Positions 21,737 to 34,574 of a stretch of 64,000 nt of DNA are shown here, in pieces. The position numbers were made by a program, and so were the translations under genes. A model generated the notes under the pieces. It was given only the letters and a program-made list of their open reading frames with translations. It had not been told where the DNA came from and searched no databases. The DNA lies in the NCBI GenBank assembly GCA_036345935.2, contig JADWOT020000001.1:27542837-27606836 (forward strand), written 5' to 3'. Source of the stretch: Taenia hydatigena (Eukaryota > Platyhelminthes > Cestoda > Cyclophyllidea > Taeniidae). The number at the start of each line of letters is the position of its first letter. Positions within the stretch are counted from its first letter, which is position 1.

Positions 21737-24616
21737 CACAATATGACTACTCAGTGAGAAATTCTAAAATAGTGTAAGTCCTTTTGCCCTTTCCAAGGGG
21801 ACGAGAGGTGTGCGATCACTAGGCGGCTACGCTTTTAAGCGTGGTCATTTGGCTGTGGTTGGCTGGGTTGTTGTGCGGCATGTTTAGCCACGTCAGCTGA
21901 GTTGGAGATGTCACTCAAGTGGTCAGCAGTAGCAGGATACATATGCGATTTGCCTTCAAAAGGAGCCTTGGTCAACCCATCGCTGACAGCTCACCATTCG
22001 TCACGCCCAAAAGTCCCGCAAGACGTTTTCGCTTCTCGCAGTATATTATTCAAAGCTGTAGTTTAATTTGTTCGCATCGTGTGTTTTAACAAATGGAAGT
22101 CGCAACCTGCCAGTTGATTGTGGTCAGCCCTATTGCATACATCTTCCTGGCAATGTCCTCATTGCAGTGCTTACAGCAAAGGGTTATTTTACAAAGCATT
22201 GTTAGGCATGTCCTAGGATTACGCTTTCCAGAAAGGCTATAATGATTCAGCTCTGGGAGATATTTTTGAAGTGCGCCGTTTTCACAGCGCAGTGTGGTAG
22301 GAGTTGAAAGAGGCGACCGCTTTGATGCCAAGATCTTTTACTTACAAAGGATGAGTAGTTGAAAGTAGGGAAACTCTCCATCCAAGAAATTTTCGTAACG
22401 ACTTTTCATTGTGGGTTTCACTGACGCTCCATCTAGCACACAACACTAGCACTTTACTGCTCCACACTGTTGTAAACTATTAGTTGTTAAAACCAGCAAA
22501 CGCCCTGTCTCACATCTCTGTAGTACTTTTGCAGGAAACGTTTTTTCTTGCTTTTTTGGACTTGCGAGGACACAAGGCAAAAAGCTTTTGCTGCCTTTTT
22601 CAGCTGACCACTGTCCCGCTGCCTGATTCCCCTCTGCTGTCCTCCGTGCAAGGATGTGGAGCATCTCTGTCTCATCTGAGGTCGCTTCTTGCGCTCTTAC
22701 TGGCGCTTTTGATTCCTGCGGCAGGTTTTGCCCTTTGATGGCAATCCTGTTGCTCCTCACCCACTATACACTTCACTTGTGCCTTTTGCTTTAGCCTTCA
22801 CTATGCGCAACTATTTCTCCATCCCATCTGGTGCGATCACACTGGTTCCCTTGGTGCTGTGGTAATGTGTACTGAAAGTCGAGTGTTCCGTGTTAATGGG
22901 TGCTGGGACCTGAGTACAGCGTGTTTTCGTCCAATCGCTTTTAGTTTTGGTGAAATATAACAAGCCAGAATATGGATGGCTTGATTTACTCGAAATGGCT
23001 CTACTTGTGGGACACATATTCAGACATCTGTGCAGCTGAGTTTGGGAGGCAATGCGACATTTTTAAGAGGCTTTTAAAATGTTAGCATGATCAGTATCTC
23101 GTAGTGCATTACACAAAGTAGGGAAAAGAGCTGCTTTTCTGTGCTGAGGTGCATTATCAAAATTGGTTGACCTTGAGGAGTTCCTGTATCACCTGCTTGG
23201 TTTCATATCCCTCAAACGTGTTCTTGTGTACATTGCGATGTAACTGTTTTTATTCGCAGTCAACCTTAGTTGACTGTATTCATCAATTAAGAGCAACAAG
23301 GAAAGGAATGAGTTGGCATAGTATCAGAATGAAGATTCGCGACTCAGCTTAAAGACTAGTCTTTCGATGGCATGACCAGTCCTAATGTGCAATTGACGTC
23401 CGATTCTCGAGATTACAGATTTCCATTTGCTTGGATGCAGTCACATGGATTCCCATCATGTCTACGGAACAGTGGAGAAGGTTCTGCTCTGTTCTGTTCT
23501 TTCCTATCTCTTCCACAAATGCACTCTCATGAAATTGAGGTTGGCAGTGGTAGAGGTGTTCTAGGAACACCGCACTGAATGGCAGAAGCAGTAGGTAACA
23601 TTAATTAGAACTGCTTACTTGACTGATTTGCATTAATAAATGCTGGTTCCTGTTCAAGACTAGAGCTCTGGCTTGACTCACCCAAGGTGGACGATCTTCA
23701 AGATGTTGACTTCCTGAACATATCCCTTCCACATGCCGCACCACTCATCAGAGCTGGATTTTTGAGCTTTCAGTGACCTCACCTACGTCCATCGCTCCTA
23801 CCTTCGGAATTGGCTAAACTTGCACCGTAATGATGAAAGCTGGCAGTCATGCCACTTTTGAAACCTTTTTGCCTGCAGAAACATAACCGCAGAAATTGGA
23901 GTAATGAAGATGCTACGAGACATGCCTAGTCTCTACGGTGTAAAATTACTCCGCCTCCCTATTGGGTCTTCAAATCCCTTTCTATTCTTGCGCTACTGTT
24001 GGTTTCGTTCAAATTGCCATCATTCATATCCCCTTACACCAACGTTTCCAAATGCCACTTCTGTGTCCACAAAATACTCGTGCTTAAGCCACCTATGCCA
24101 GGCGTCAAAATCAGAACTTAGCCAAGATTCCTCTTGCACAACACAGTGAAAATCTACAGAGCCGCCGCATTACGGATCTTTTTCATAAGAGCCGCTTAAG
24201 CTTAATGAATGCACCTACTTTGCCTTTGCTGTTAGAGACAGCAGCTTCACTTATGGACTAAGGCAAGCCTAAGTGGTTGAGGAGTGAGAGAGTTAAGAGG
24301 CTGTAGAATTAGGATTGGGTACAACAGAACCTCTGAACTCATCACTGCTAAATACCTGATCATGTCTCACTTAGGAGGAGAGGGGCTTACTTAATCAGGT
24401 GTGAAGCTCTCAATCCTGATATTCGTCGGTGTTTCAAGAGACAAACAAGCAATGCGTGCCTCAAGAATAGTTCATGCTAACACTTTTAATTACACTGAAT
24501 CGTGCGGAAGGATAAGTGGTTCATTGATGCAAGACTGCATAGAAAGGCGATGGTTCATGACATGCACATAGGACCGACCTCGTCGCTCTTTCCCTCAACC
24601 TTCGTAGTCCCTCAGT
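21737..24616. other. Unique spacer of P1
   Basis: Single-copy DNA between the P1 arms. Three consecutive minus-strand frames, 23017-22811, 22760-22446 and 22331-22086, might be parts of one minus-strand gene or element. The first reads SSKSSHPYSGLLYFTK, the second begins MRSNRIAIKGQNLPQESK, and the third contains CCKHCNEDIARKMY. I recognise no domain. A plus-strand frame at 23904-24149 follows a GCCTGCAG acceptor-like site but is equally unassigned. Confidence 0.4.
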
Positions 24617-25247
24617 CAAGCCAAATTGTGATCTTGACTAGCCCATTCTGGCTACTTATAGTCCATCAGGACAGTTGACATATTGCATAAATCTTAGACA
24701 CAGCCGCCTATGTGCCCCACTTTCATTCCTTACACCAGTGCACTGGCAGTTGAATGCGATGACTGCCGACACATAAACTCCAAATATCGGTTCTGTTTGG
24801 ACATTTCGTCTGACATTTATTGTCCCTTGAGTGGCTCCACCTGATTTAGGTGTATTGGGCACCAAATATTCTCCCTAATCCAACATACATTTTTGAAACG
24901 CTTTGAGTTGGACATGGGAACGTATTAGGTGCCTTGTTATGATAATAATGATTCCCTTTAAATCTTTCCTATGAAAATGCTTTTTATACATGGGTTCTGG
25001 ACGGTTCCTTTAAAATTAAATATTTAAACATTGGAATCAAGCCAAAAATGTCAGAAGAAATGACTAAACAGAACCGGGTATTTGAAATTTTGTGTCGGCA
25101 GTCATCTCATTCAACTGCCAGTGCGCTGGTGTAAGGAATGAAAGCGGGGCACATAGGCGGCTGTGTCTAAGATTTATGCAATATGTCAACTGTCCTGATG
25201 GACTATAAGTAGCCAGAATGGGCTAGTCAAGATCACAATTTGGCTTA
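24617..25247. mobile_element. Fold-back (inverted-repeat) element abutting the right P1 arm
   Basis: The left arm (24619-24775) and right arm (25090-25246) are reverse complements with about four mismatches. Weaker similarity continues inward to about 24830 and 25030, giving arms near 210 bp around an AT-rich loop of about 200 bp. The right end coincides within 2-4 bp with the inner edge of the right P1 arm (25243). No protein-coding capacity, and no clear target duplication seen. The element could have seeded or later entered the palindrome centre. Confidence 0.75.
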
Positions 25248-25979
25248 TTCGGATACCTTTGTCTGGATGCAACAGGGCGGCGTCCAGTGGACCAATGCCT
25301 GCTGCCGTCGATTCAGTGATTTGAAGACGCACACACGCATGCAGATTCTCTCAGTCCATGTGAGCACAGCCACTCACGGAAGAGCCGTGTGAATCGACTC
25401 AAGGCACAGCGCGTCAGTCACCAACCCCTTCAGAAATACCCACCCTGGTCTGCGTAGCTCCCATCTCACCCAGACGCAAGTACCGCCTGCGTCAATGAAT
25501 CGCACGTGAGCATGACTGGCTATTTTTGGAATGATCACCCCATGCATAGGATCACACCCAGCATGCACTTGATCACGATTATGCACTACTCACCAATGCA
25601 ATTCATGGTTTTAGGGTGATTAATAGGAAAACCGAGACATCTGATGAGAATTTTGGTGAGAAAGCGCGGATATGTGAGTATAAGTGTCTACACATGCGAT
25701 CTCCACTGGACAGAGGACTGGGCACACTACGTATGCGTCCAACTGAAGTGCCACAGCCACAAAAGAAGGCACAGTGAATGATGGGTAGCATTGCAAAATT
25801 ACCAACCATAGTTTGCATTAATCAAGCAACAAATGTCTCTTTTCAAATATCAGGTACCCAAAAAGCAAGAAAATATGAGCGTGGAAAGAAGCAAAGAATC
25901 CAAGTTTCCTTATGCATGAGATGTGAATAGCCTTGTCCACGGAAAGAAGGGAAGAAGGCAGGGAGATGGTGTGGGTAGT

Positions 25980-27645
25980 TCATAAGCGAGTGTATTTTCC
26001 AAGGGTTCGTTTGCAATTCGGACAGGTATGCACCGCGTTCTTATCGCAGTCGCAGCAAAACGGAATCAAACAACAGCCCAGAACACCACTAAAAGGAGCA
26101 ATAGATTGAATTCGTAAGGGCAGTCCAGCATGGTCAACAGAAGACAAAAGTGAAGCCATGAGTGCTCCTCCTCAAACAATGGAACTTCATGCGACATTGC
26201 GAAATACTTATTTGAGCAATGCCAAAAGCAGTAGCCGCCATCAAGTTGGCTTGCGTCGTCTAAACAACGTAACGTGTCTAGGCTCCTAGAGCTCCTATAA
26301 TCTGTGGAAGCAATAAGCCAAACAAGATGCTGAGCAAAGCTGTCAAGTGTAAAGCTAACCCTAAACCAAAAACGCGCCACCTCAAAAGGCCACGCAGAGT
26401 GTAGGCTAAATGTTGACGCGACCATGTAGTGCAACCAACCTCCACAGGCGAGGCAGAGTGTCCACATTTGTGCGAAGGAATGGTTCAAGACATTGACTCA
26501 GTATCCTCATACTCCGGCTTCTAGAGGCTATGAAAATCTAACATGAAGGCACTTAACACTCCTGAGAGGCCACTTAAGCAAAGAGGTCCCCCCACACCCA
26601 GCAATAAATCGTTTACGCAGACAAGGAGAGTTGTCGTAATCTATTATGACATTCATACAGCCAGGCTTCACCAAGGCGTGGAAAAAAACGCTAGCCGAAG
26701 GAGCAAATTACATGAATGAGGTGAAACAGTGCAAAGTAGCCTACCCGCAGATGCAGATTAGAACAGCCAAAATCCATGTCAGGGAACCCGACTCATAGGT
26801 GACGTTGGTTAGCACTTCTTTCCGACATTTTGGACAGAAGAATTGCGAAGGACCGGCGCCCAGTGCGGCAGAGGTGTATACCACAGCTGCTAGAAGACAG
26901 TGTTAATAGACAGCGAAACCACAAGCGTGCGACAAATCTTAATAATTCAGAACATGTAGCAACGCTCCGATGTGAACAACAAAAGATGAAGTGCACAACA
27001 AAGAGCCCCTCATTCATGCTTGGTTAAAGTTTGCCGCAGGATGGAGAAATGCAAGATCTATTACAACAGTGATAATCAGTCGCAGTAAAGGAAAGTAAAC
27101 CAGTGCATCCACTAGAGGGTCTCATCTTAAACTATGATTAGGCACCCCCGTTTGGAACGCATTGTATGATACGATAATGCAATAAAAAGGCACCCAATCC
27201 TTCTCCTAGTTGAGGACAAAACTGACGAGACGTGACAATGGCACACCTTGGTGAAATATTGTCAGGCCAACAAAGAGGTAGAAGGCAGAGAGGAGGATAG
27301 AGATTTGACAAATAGTAAGAAGTGTTTTGTGCGCCATAGTGTACAAAGTGAGTCTATTCCAGTGACGCTAACAATGTCATAATGATTCAATTTAATCCTG
27401 ACCTTTGGGACAATTGCAAATCGGAGAAACCAAACATGAGTTACACCATGCGCTTGAGCAAAGGAATTAACCCTGGCAACTGAAGCTGTTACAACATTGA
27501 GTTAAAGTGAGTAGGTGAAAAGTGAACTGTAACAACAATTGCCGCATGGAGTTGGAGGACGGGAAAAAGGTAAAAGCCACTTCATCTGTTCAAAGGTACT
27601 TACTGGGTTGTTCCGTACATGGTTTTTGTGGAGGATTAGGACCAT
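25980..27645 (-). CDS. LITAF-domain protein gene, right copy (exons 27645-27604, 26889-26745, 26088-25980)
   Basis: Inverted copy of the gene at 19289-21000, with the same three exon borders and phases. The first two exons are base-for-base identical to the left copy. The last exon has two differences: a silent His codon change and Tyr to Asn inside the second knuckle, giving HTCPNCKRTLG, the more usual form of the CPxC motif. The hydrophobic membrane-dipping stretch and C-terminal GKYTRL are intact. Introns and flanks differ by about 1-3%, including a 46-bp deletion near 27424 upstream of the exons. Both copies therefore appear capable of encoding protein, assuming an upstream start exon. 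The candidate upstream exon is at 28081-28134. Confidence 0.92.
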
Positions 27646-28080
27646 CTAGAATAAAAAATATCATATCTGCGTAAAAGATACAACCAACTCCTCTTCCAAC
27701 ACACTACTCATGTCAATACAGAACCAAATGAAAAATGACTTTTAGAAGATGTTAAGGATGGGTTAAGTGATATTGACTAAAAGGGCATTATTAACCGAGG
27801 AGATTTCGACACCAGGCACGGCAACGCTCAGGAACATCTTATAACCTTTGTGAGTGGATAAGCTGAAGACATTCATGACGGAATGAAGGAAAAATTTAGC
27901 CATTTCATCACAAAACCGCAACATGCGAGTACGCTTGGCCAGCAGCGCTCGTGTTTGGGTGCATGCGCACATAGGCATAGGGTGCATTCATTTTCATTTG
28001 GCGATAATAGAAAACGATTAATCCGAAGAACACTTCACACAATTAGGCTGCTCCAGAGGAGGAACTAAGAGCCACAACAC

Positions 28081-28134
28081 CAGGAGAACCCATAACAAAT
28101 AGAGGTCCTACAAAATAACTCCCACCAGGAGGGA
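28081..28134 (-). CDS. Candidate N-terminal exon of the LITAF gene (right copy)
   Basis: Inverse copy of 18800-18853, identical in sequence, with the same GACAG acceptor and weak GTGTTG donor. Same reasoning and doubts as the left copy. Confidence 0.35.
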
Positions 28135-29013
28135 CTGTCTCAACATAAGGTGGTGCTACTTTCAAGCATGGATGGCGTGCAGTGGGCAAAACCTCTTATT
28201 CGGTAATGCCAAAGTGACATTGTGGGAATGCAGCATTTAAAAAATCTTTAGCACAAAAAATATCCGAACCTGCGAAACCATGCGGGGCGTAAAAAGGTCA
28301 AAACACGCAAAACTGACAAACAACATACTTTGGAAATACTGTTTTAGTATGCAAACAAATTACACCCAACCTCATGCAAGTTATGCATTATTGTTTGGTG
28401 CGGTAAGGAAACCGTAAAAAAGCACAACAGTCACAAAACACTGTGAGGAAATAAACAGGTTGTGCAATTACCAGGTGACGACATTGAACAAAAGCAGGCG
28501 AAAACGCTGTTTAAAGTGTGTTGACAGTTGGATTAGACGTCCTTTACATCAAAGTATGCAGAAACGTAGTGTGTTATAACAAAACGTATGCAATATTTAT
28601 TTTTGGTAATATCGACCAAAACATGATGCGCTAGATGTAAGGCGTAAAAGAAATTTAGAAATTTTGTAAGATGGCATAAAATGCGGCAATAAGGCGTCCA
28701 GATTGGTGACAATTTACGACGGTAAAATTATGAGGATTACAGCGGCCGCGAACGAGGACAACTGATAATGTGCATGCATGTAATCATAGTAATGTTCGAG
28801 GTGAGTATTAAACAAGCCGTCATATCTACCCAGAGTCTCTAGGCACTGCATGCAAATACAGGATTCACACCATGGTAGACCTGTCTCGACAGCTCCGAAG
28901 AGAGAGCAACTCGGCAAGGAGGAATGAAAGTGAGACTCCACCCGCATTAAACTGTGTTTAGCCACGTCATTCATAAAATGACGCTTCTTTTAACTAAGGA
29001 TTTCCACAACTAG

Positions 29014-29376
29014 CTATGGACACGCATGATGGCCAGCAATTTCTCCATCCTCAAATTCAGGTCTCATAGAGGTCGAATCTCCAGCTCCAGGCCCACCACC
29101 CCCAGTAAGGTCTAAATACGGACTTCGAACAGTCGTTTTTGTCAGCTTTGGTGGGAGCACGTTGCATTTGTCATTCCAACTCGCCCACTTCTGCTCGCAG
29201 TGCGTTAATACTGCGTCCTCCGTATCTTCCTCGTTGACCAGCACATCAGTAGTGCGATCATCTCGATACGTTCTCGACGCACCGACTGCCACACGTGACC
29301 GTGGCAATAGGCTAGTCACCCACTCGACGACACACTGACATTTGTTGCTCCCCACACACCCAATTCCACTGTCCAA
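29014..29376 (-). other. Unassigned acidic frame, right-arm mirror of 17571-17918
   Basis: A 120-codon frame. Compared with the left arm it differs at about nine residues in the shared part (for example G to R twice, D to N, S to P, T to M). The excess of replacement changes suggests that it is not conserved as protein. Confidence 0.25.
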
Positions 29377-32199
29377 TGCACTTCTTGTGCTCCCATCATT
29401 TAACTCACCAGCCAGCTGACCAACTACGCAGTGAGAAGCAAAGTCGCGTCTTCATTAGTAGCTATCGTTCAACCTGTTGAGTGGCTGACTATCCAACCAA
29501 ACAACCTCCCAACAGCCCCAACCGACTGCACGCAATACAATCTTCTAGCTCCAAATACCAATTCGCTCGCAGTACAATGACACCATACATGGCCAAAATA
29601 CATGTCCATTCCACATTCCAACGACTCAACGAAGGCACAACGGTGAAGCATCTGATTAGTAAGTATACAAACAAACCACCAACGCACTACACTCTCCTCG
29701 TCTCCTCTTTCCCACGCCGTCCTCCTCAGTGCTGCCCCTAATCATTGTGCCGCGTCTGCGATCGCATCCTTCTCCACCTCCTCATTCCCCATAACGAAAT
29801 CGCATCCCGTAGGACATGGACCAAATGTGCTCACCATCCCACCTCTTTACGGCTGCTAGACCAAGTACTGACCTAAAAGCAAAAACAAAGTCTGACTCCT
29901 GTCAATGACGTTGGACTTCCAAGACCATCACACCCACACAGCAATTAAGCCTCCACATAACCACTAGTCTCCAACCTACTGGCGCATCGCAAGCTCGCGA
30001 CGGCAAGCCCAACCACCTTGCCCTACGTGGCGACAGTACACTCACTCAGCACCGTCAACTACCACATCGCCCTTCAACAACACATACTCACAAACAAATC
30101 CTCACATGACACGATCAAAAACAAACACAAGCAAGTGGTCATGAAGTCATTAAGCATTGTCTCTTCTACACATTAATCGCTCTCACTGCAACACTTTTCC
30201 ACGAACAAGTGCATCATTTACTCATGAGATAAACTGCATATACATGTAAATCCATGGCAGCAAGTATGAATTGCGGCAAATGACCATTCTCAGTTCCTTC
30301 TGCAGCCATATTACATCCCAATACTAAGTCACACCAATACCCTTCACCATTGCCACCGCCGACAACGATGCACGCGACCGATGACAGCCTCATCAAACTG
30401 CCATGACGTTGATAAGCCTCCCATAGCCAGCGTCGTGGACAGTGACGACAGTGGAGCAATTGTTCCCCAACAAGGTTGCTCATTTGCATCATCACCACCC
30501 ACCATCCATGATCGCCTTACTACCTCAACACACGAAGACTGTGTCACAAGTCTCGTGTGCAAAGCGCCAATTTCGAGGACAAACTCAACGCCTAGCGCTG
30601 CTCACCAATACCTCCACGTCAATTACATTATTCTTCACAAAATAAATCTATTCCTTCCACACTTTTAGCCCGCAAAGTCTTTTGTACCAAGCTAAGCCAA
30701 TGCTTCGTGCGTTCTCCTCATTTCTCAACAACTCAGACATCATTAGCCTCAGTCCTACCCCAACCAAATAACCCACCATCCACCACACCACCACAACAGC
30801 TCTCTCACAACTGCACAGCATAGCGAATGAATGCAAACAAGTGCTCTTCTTTAACAACCACAGCTTGTCCCATTCCCTTCCGTAAATCGCATTCACTAAC
30901 ATAACCTAACCTCAACACACCCCAATGCACAAAAAGGCACACGCCACTATCAACAATCACGTTTCACGTTTCAAACATAAGCAATATGGCAAATAGCATA
31001 ACAACAGCATAACGCTGCATTTGTTTACAATGAAAAGTAAGCAAACAGTATGATGGAAAACATACACTTTTAACTGCAAATCTAAACGAACCCCAAATTA
31101 CACAAAAGACCCAAACTACACCTAGCTTTGAGTCACTACCCATCATTTTATACGCTAACATCAACGCAATCACAACCGCAATTCACCATCCTCTCTCAAC
31201 AGGACAACAAGTTTGCCTAACTGTTCAACTCCATTCTCACACTCGTCTCGTCTCCCCAGCATGCGCTCACGCCGTCACCTTATGCCTGTGACACAAAAGT
31301 GACACCCACCACACCGCCACGCCGTCGTCAGTCCTACCGGTATCGTACCTGTCGAGGTTCAAATTACAGGACGATTGACAGTCCTCCACGGCTGACTTGA
31401 CAATCTTCCACTGTCCACCACTCCACAGATTCTTCAAGGTCTGCTTCACCACCACACTACGTTTGTAGAATCTAAAAAGGGCAACAAGTACAAGTGCAGG
31501 AGCAAACGCATAAATACCAAACGCGCCACACACAAGTGCGAATAGGAAAAGAAATACTTGGAAAGAAAGATTCAAAGATCGCTACAAGATGCAGTCTGTG
31601 AAGTGGCGCATAATGCGTTCTGCAGCAGATAATGTCAACAGAGCATTGTAACACGCAAGTCCACGAACAGTCCAATCACATTCAATAAAAGGAGAGAAGG
31701 AACAAGATGTCAAAAATAAAATGTGAGATGATACAGTCATCGGTGAAAGGCGTTCCAGCAACTCATTTTCCTCTGTCTGTTGAATATATGCATTCTATCC
31801 TGATATTTTACCTTCTTTTGCCTTTAAGGGAGCCTTCGGATCCTACAATAAGGAGCTGATTTGGAAGTGAGATTATTAGGCAGAGGAGGAGGAGGAGAGA
31901 GATGAGGGACCGCATTGACAAACTCACAAGAGTGGGAGTTTGAGGATGCGATTCTTAGCCCTAACATTATCTGTGACTCAGTGAACATGCCTCACACTAT
32001 CTTAGCCTTCTCATGTCTCCTGACAGAGGGATTCACAAAGTTAACATCATTCCACGCAAAAAAAATCCTGTTAAATTGTCGAGCGCTCCCACCCCTATCA
32101 TGATCAACTATCCCAGCAGATTCGAACTCGTTTGCACAATTGCGTTCGGGTTACTGGCAGGTCAGGTAAGTTCAGAAAATTACAAGTCATGCCATGACA

Positions 32200-32637
32200 G
32201 CTACCACACAAGGTAGAAGGTCGGGTAGCGCTTTACTAAATGCAACAACTGTCAATGTAGTTGAGGATCAAATCAGGAAGTAATTACGAAGTTAGCTACC
32301 GTGGCACTGCGTCTACGTGTAGTGGGATGTGCAGGCATCGTAACCGAAAATTGCCATCTGAAAACGTAGCTTACACCCCACCAACCAACAAGATGTTAGG
32401 CGGGATTTCGTACAAGTGCTCATCTTCCGTGAAGGTGATCGACACCTGCAAATCAATGTGGGTAGGGTCAGTCCATTGCGCCAATTGAGCAACTCGTCTA
32501 TTGATTTTGAATATGAACTTTGTTAGAAAACACGTGTTTAAAGCGGCATGAATTGTACAACTAGTTGACAAAATGACATTGCTCGCTGTTGTTTAAACTG
32601 CTTTTACGATTTGTTGGCAAACCTTACTGTAGTACTT
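32200..32637 (-). repeat. Dispersed repeat shared by unit ends
   Basis: This roughly 440-bp stretch recurs at about 46570-47030 (same orientation), about 61860-62240 (inverse), and in part at about 14440-14601 (inverse), 42400-42620 and 1150-1260. It marks the end of the shared unit nearest the LTR-like half copy. No gene. Confidence 0.65.
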
Positions 32638-32812
32638 TGTTTGTTAGAACTGCCGGTTTCTGTCAAGGTCACAGAGGTGTCCGTACTGCCCTAGCTGCGT
32701 GGGCTGGCCTCCGGGTCATGCCAGCAGTCTATTTCCCTCTGTCCGGTGAATATATGTATTCTACCCTGTCAATTTGCCTTCTTTTGCCTTAAGGGAGCCT
32801 CGGGACGCTACA
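32638..32812 (-). mobile_element. Small TG...CA (solo-LTR/TRIM-like) element, copy b, with empty site in the other arm
   Basis: The element starts TGTAGTACTT and ends GACGCTACA. The flanks are CTTAC (32633-32637) and ATTAC (32813-32817), a 5-bp target duplication with one mismatch. The matching position of the left P1 arm (around 14432-14436) has a single uninterrupted 'attgtaaggttt', i.e. the empty site. So the insertion happened after the arms separated, or was lost cleanly from one. Ends of TG...CA with 5-bp duplications are typical of LTR retrotransposons. At 175 bp this would be a very short solo LTR or TRIM-type element. A MITE is the alternative. Confidence 0.82.
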
Positions 32813-33389
32813 ATTACAATATCAATATTATGCATCTATATTACTAATATGTAAATATTAACGTTGTTCCCATTTTGTGCGCTTTGTAAATTGTCATTAG
32901 TATGTTTGCTACCCAAATTATACGCGGCAGTCGAAACTGCTAGTATTTGTAGTAATTATGGTCGCATCAAAAACACAAAAATATAAAGCTCGTTTGTTTC
33001 ATCAGGCGAACTTTGAACTGATTGGGGAGGTTTTTGCGCGGCTTGCGTAGTTTGCATGTGTTTTCGGGGATAGTTTTTCTTGATTAATGGGGCTTCATGC
33101 GCTGCCAAAAGTTGGAAACCCAGTAAGCAGTAAGTAACTTTTTATTACTTTTAGTTAGCTAGTTGGTCTGAGGTACTTTAAATGCCGATTTGTTCCCTTT
33201 ATACAAATACTTGTTAGAGTAGATGCAAAGGCCTCTTAATGTGAATGTTGACGGCTACTTTTCAACTGCAAGGTCCCCTAACGTGCATGTTTCGCTGTAT
33301 AGATATAAATTTAGACTCTTTTTGCGGTTCATGAGGTTGTTTTTTACTAACGTTTGAATTTGAGCAATGGGGCGTGATTTTGTGGAGAA

Positions 33390-33680
33390 ATGTTAAAATC
33401 TTACGAAGTGCTTGGCAATTACTTGCTTGGTGGTTTCTTGCGATTAAGCACCCACTTTATGAGTGCCTATAGATATATGCTTTTGCTTCATTTGTCAGTA
33501 TGTGTTAGACAAACCGTTTCAGAAATAGCTGCAGTTGCTGTCACAACTTTTTGTTTTCCACTTGCACTGCCTGATTGCGTTGATTTTGTTACTACAAAAC
33601 ACATCTTTGGATTAGGTACGATCGCTTTGGCTGTTTTTAAGCGGTTTGTTATTTTAGTAAGAATGAGTTCTGATGACTGA
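33390..33680 (+). other. Hydrophobic unassigned frame in unit copy 2
   Basis: Mirror of 13552-13854. It is open for 96 codons and ends earlier because of a substitution near 33676. See that entry; probably not a live exon. Confidence 0.25.
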
Positions 33681-34574
33681 GGTCCAATTTGATGAAGGGA
33701 CTTGTAATTTTGGTAAAGTAAACGCAAAAGTCTCATAATGTGGCTGTTAGGTCGTTTTGTTTTCCAACTACGATGCCTCCTCACGTGCACTTTTCGCTGT
33801 ATGACACCTCGAGCGATAAGTTAAGATTGTTTCGGCGAGTTGTAATTTGTTTGCTTTCTAATGACGATAGATTTTGTTGGGAGGGGTGCTAGCGTTGCCA
33901 AGGGCGTGGCAATTAATCGTTATTATTTTTTTTGATAGTAAGTATTCACCATTATTTATAAATCTTATTATGCATGTTTTGGCTCGTTTTCGTGCTAGAA
34001 TACACTGAAGAAGAAGAAACTGCAGCAGCAATGAGTGGGAACCTCGCCTTTGTTATCACTTCACATATTTCTCTGGTAAGATTGGATTGTGCTGAAAGAG
34101 TTGTTGCCGTCCCTTTTTGTGTGCAGCGGTGGAATCAACGTGCGTTCATATGTTGGGTGGGAGAGTGCTGTTCTCCTTTACCTGTTTATCTGCGCTATTT
34201 TCATTACTGTGATATGCGTGTTGTTGGAGCACATATGGATGGCGGAGGAGTGTGGGCAGGACCAGGGTTGCTTGTTGTGTTGATGTGATCCTTGCTTAAT
34301 GGTAGATTGCTCAGCTTTGACGGCATGGGTGGGAAGCTTTGGCATCACCACCCAGACTGTACTTTGTAGCAGTCTTAAGTGTATGCTTGTTGAGTTGTCT
34401 GTTTCTTCTTTTTCTATCAGTAGTTATGTTTGTGGATGTTAGCTTTGCAGCGCATTGGAGCCTCACACATGGGTCTTTCCATTGTTTGGTTTTTTTCATT
34501 TTTAGATGCTACAAACTCACTGTGATGGTTGTGGTGGTGAAGTAATATGTGATGAGTGTGTGGAATGGTAGGCA

